Shown in pieces: positions 62,598 to 64,000 of a stretch of DNA of 64,000 nt. The notes beneath the pieces are model-generated. The model was not told the origin of the DNA, did not search any database, and saw only the letters and a list, made by a program, of their open reading frames with translations. Made by a program: the position numbers and the translations under genes. The DNA is taken from NCBI GenBank assembly GCA_018676675.1, contig JABHEG010000179.1, positions 29,819 through 93,818 on the forward strand, in the 5' to 3' direction. Each line of letters begins with the position of its first letter. Within the stretch, counting starts at the first letter, position 1. The DNA is from Lentisphaerota bacterium. Its GTDB lineage: Bacteria; Verrucomicrobiota; Lentisphaeria; Oligosphaerales; JABHEG01.

Positions 62598-64000
62598 ATG
62601 CACACGGGATTTCGGCCGTTTTTTCGGTTCACGTTGATGGCATCTGTCAGCTGTCTGTTTGCAGGCTTGTGTAGTTTGGGGGCACCACCTGAAACCATTG
62701 GCTACCAAGGGAGATTAACCGATAGTCAGGGAAATCCTGTCACGGGGACACTCACACTCGTCTTCCATATCTACACTCAGGAGGACAATGGGACCCCACA
62801 TTGGACTGAGGAGCACCCGAACGTCAGCGTGACTCAGGGAGAATTCCGCGTCGGCCTGGGCGGAATCGTGCCTTTTGCCGGGGCCTTGGATTTCACGGAG
62901 CCCTACTTTCTCGAAATCGTGGTCGGAGGGGAAACGCTGACGCCGAGAATCCCACTGCACGCAACGCCCTATGCGATGAAGGCACATGCGGTCACCGAAG
63001 GAGCGGTCGTCACAACAATGTTGGCGGATGATGCCGTTGATCGGACGAAGATAGCGGAAAATGTGGCCGGGGAGGGGTTGGCCCAGAACGCCGACGGCAG
63101 CCTGCGCCTCGCCAGTGCCGGGATCACCGCTGAGATGATCTCGGATGAGGCCATCGCTGATCACCATATTGCCCAGAACGCTGCTATCGGACAAGCCAAG
63201 ATAGCGGGCTTGTCGGAGGCGTTGAGTGCCAAGATCGACCGTAACGCTCCTGTCCCCCCCAACACCGCAACCAAGATCACGTACGACGAGAACGGCCTGG
63301 TCATCGCCGGGGAAGCGCTCCTCCCTGCTGACATCCCCACACTGGATGCCGCAAAGATCGCCACCGGAACGTTCAGTGTCACGCAGATTCCTGGTCTGGA
63401 TGCCGCTCAGGTCGTCAGCGGAATGTTCGACGCAGCGCGCATTTCCGAGGCCAGTGTCACCCAGCACCAGACAGCCCTGGCCATCGACAGCGCCCAGATC
63501 ACTGGGCTCGGTATGTTGGCCACCTTGTCCGGAATAGGCAGCGACGAGATCACCGACCTCTCCATCGTCGATGCTGACATCTCCGCCACCGCTGCCATCG
63601 CTCAGACCAAGATCGCCGGTCTGCCCACCGCGCTGGACGCCAAGTTGACTGCCAACGCCGTCATCGCCCCGGGGACTGCACCCAAGGTCACCTACGACGC
63701 AAACGGTCTGGTCACTGGCGGTGGTGCTCTGGTCGCCGCCGACATTCCGGCCCTCGATGCCGGGAAGATCACCACCGGGGCATTCACCGTGGCCCAGATC
63801 CCAAGCCTGGACGCCGCCAAGATCGGCACCGGTGTGTTCGCTGACGCACAGATCTCCGAGACCAGCATCACGCAACATCAGACAGCCCTGGCCATCGACA
63901 GCGCCCAGATCACTGGGCTCGGTATGTTGGCCACCTTGTCCGGAATAGGCAGCGACGAGATCACCGACCTCTCCATCGTCGATGCTGACATCTCCGCCAC
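62598..64000 (+). CDS. Large exported repetitive protein, 5' part (tail-fibre-like repeats)
   Basis: An open frame of at least 467 codons that leaves the window without a stop. AAAGGG lies about 8 nt before the ATG. A signal peptide (RFTLMASVSCLFAGLCSLGA) is followed by a domain starting PETIGYQGRLTDSQGNPVTG and ending IPLHATPYAMKA, a module common at the start of PVC and delta-proteobacterial fibre-like proteins. Alternating repeats then follow: DEAIADHHIAQNAAIGQAKI, TKITYDENGLVIAGEAL, AADIPALDAGKITTG, ITQHQTALAIDSAQITGLG. A 411-bp unit recurs, with 122 bp identical between 63468-63589 and 63879-64000. It resembles phage tail-fibre/pectate-lyase-like stalks and is probably surface-exposed. 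Confidence 0.8.
   Translation, partial: MHTGFRPFFRFTLMASVSCLFAGLCSLGAPPETIGYQGRLTDSQGNPVTGTLTLVFHIYTQEDNGTPHWTEEHPNVSVTQGEFRVGLGGIVPFAGALDFTEPYFLEIVVGGETLTPRIPLHATPYAMKAHAVTEGAVVTTMLADDAVDRTKIAENVAGEGLAQNADGSLRLASAGITAEMISDEAIADHHIAQNAAIGQAKIAGLSEALSAKIDRNAPVPPNTATKITYDENGLVIAGEALLPADIPTLDAAKIATGTFSVTQIPGLDAAQVVSGMFDAARISEASVTQHQTALAIDSAQITGLGMLATLSGIGSDEITDLSIVDADISATAAIAQTKIAGLPTALDAKLTANAVIAPGTAPKVTYDANGLVTGGGALVAADIPALDAGKITTGAFTVAQIPSLDAAKIGTGVFADAQISETSITQHQTALAIDSAQITGLGMLATLSGIGSDEITDLSIVDADISA

Noticed and set aside
62715..63878. A 387-codon minus-strand open frame
   Set aside because: It is antisense to the repetitive exported protein; its Gly/Asp-rich composition follows from the repeat sequence and it has no domain or ribosome-binding site.

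Overview
The window reads as a chromosomal stretch of a GC-rich bacterium, most likely of the PVC superphylum (Kiritimatiellota/Lentisphaerota-like). The signs are a type II pseudopilin with the N-terminal LLVVIAIIAILAALLLPAL helix and a C-terminal NVLFYDGS motif, a formylglycine-type sulfatase, a heparinase II/III, a DUF6784 membrane protein, a DUF4159 protein, and many dispersed palindromic intergenic repeats. This placement is inference from gene content; no rRNA is present.

Layout. 1-11 kb is a glycan and housekeeping segment: DUF6784 C-terminus, ADP-ribosylglycohydrolase, heparinase II/III, pseudopilin, sulfatase, N-acetylneuraminate lyase-like aldolase, metallophosphoesterase and DUF4159 protein. 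It closes with tRNA-Leu(TAA), a broken GIY-YIG gene and a tRNA-Leu-like fragment. 11.7-42.1 kb is almost wholly a minus-strand signalling island of about 30 kb. Its upstream part is a NarX/NarL-like pair and a degenerate receiver with a truncated binding-protein remnant. Then comes a Wsp-like chemosensory set: CheW, CheR-TPR, CheW, MCP, CheA-REC, CheB. This continues into a run of receiver and histidine-kinase proteins, a second cheR-cheB pair and a four-helix-bundle gene. Several genes overlap by ATGA, which implies translational coupling. 42.4-45.3 kb is a plus-strand thiSGHF thiazole cluster. 45.4-56.1 kb is mixed metabolism: tRNA-Gly(GCC), transglutaminase-like protein, secreted propeller-like protein, hexose-6-phosphate mutarotase, class III CoA-transferase, TSUP exporter, two amidohydrolase-fold proteins and an M14 peptidase. 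56.2-64 kb holds a DEAD-box helicase with an arginine/serine repeat tail, a binding protein paired with a hybrid kinase, and the start of a large repetitive exported protein that runs off the window.

How it fits together. The chemosensory genes have the Wsp/ACF-type gene content, but no GGDEF protein or flagellar gene is present. Where wspR would be expected there is a REC-zinc-finger protein followed by REC-PAS-kinase hybrids, so the array probably feeds a phosphorelay (inference).

Most unusual structures: (1) a four-helix-bundle gene flanked by inverted arrays of 7-bp repeats, one of which now encodes the N-terminus of CheR; (2) a smaller, gene-less inverted 7-mer element inserted in frame in a receiver domain of a hybrid kinase; (3) a cheR-cheB junction in one reading frame, separated by a single TAG, with no good cheB start codon; (4) a tandem amidohydrolase pair whose first member has lost its metal ligands.
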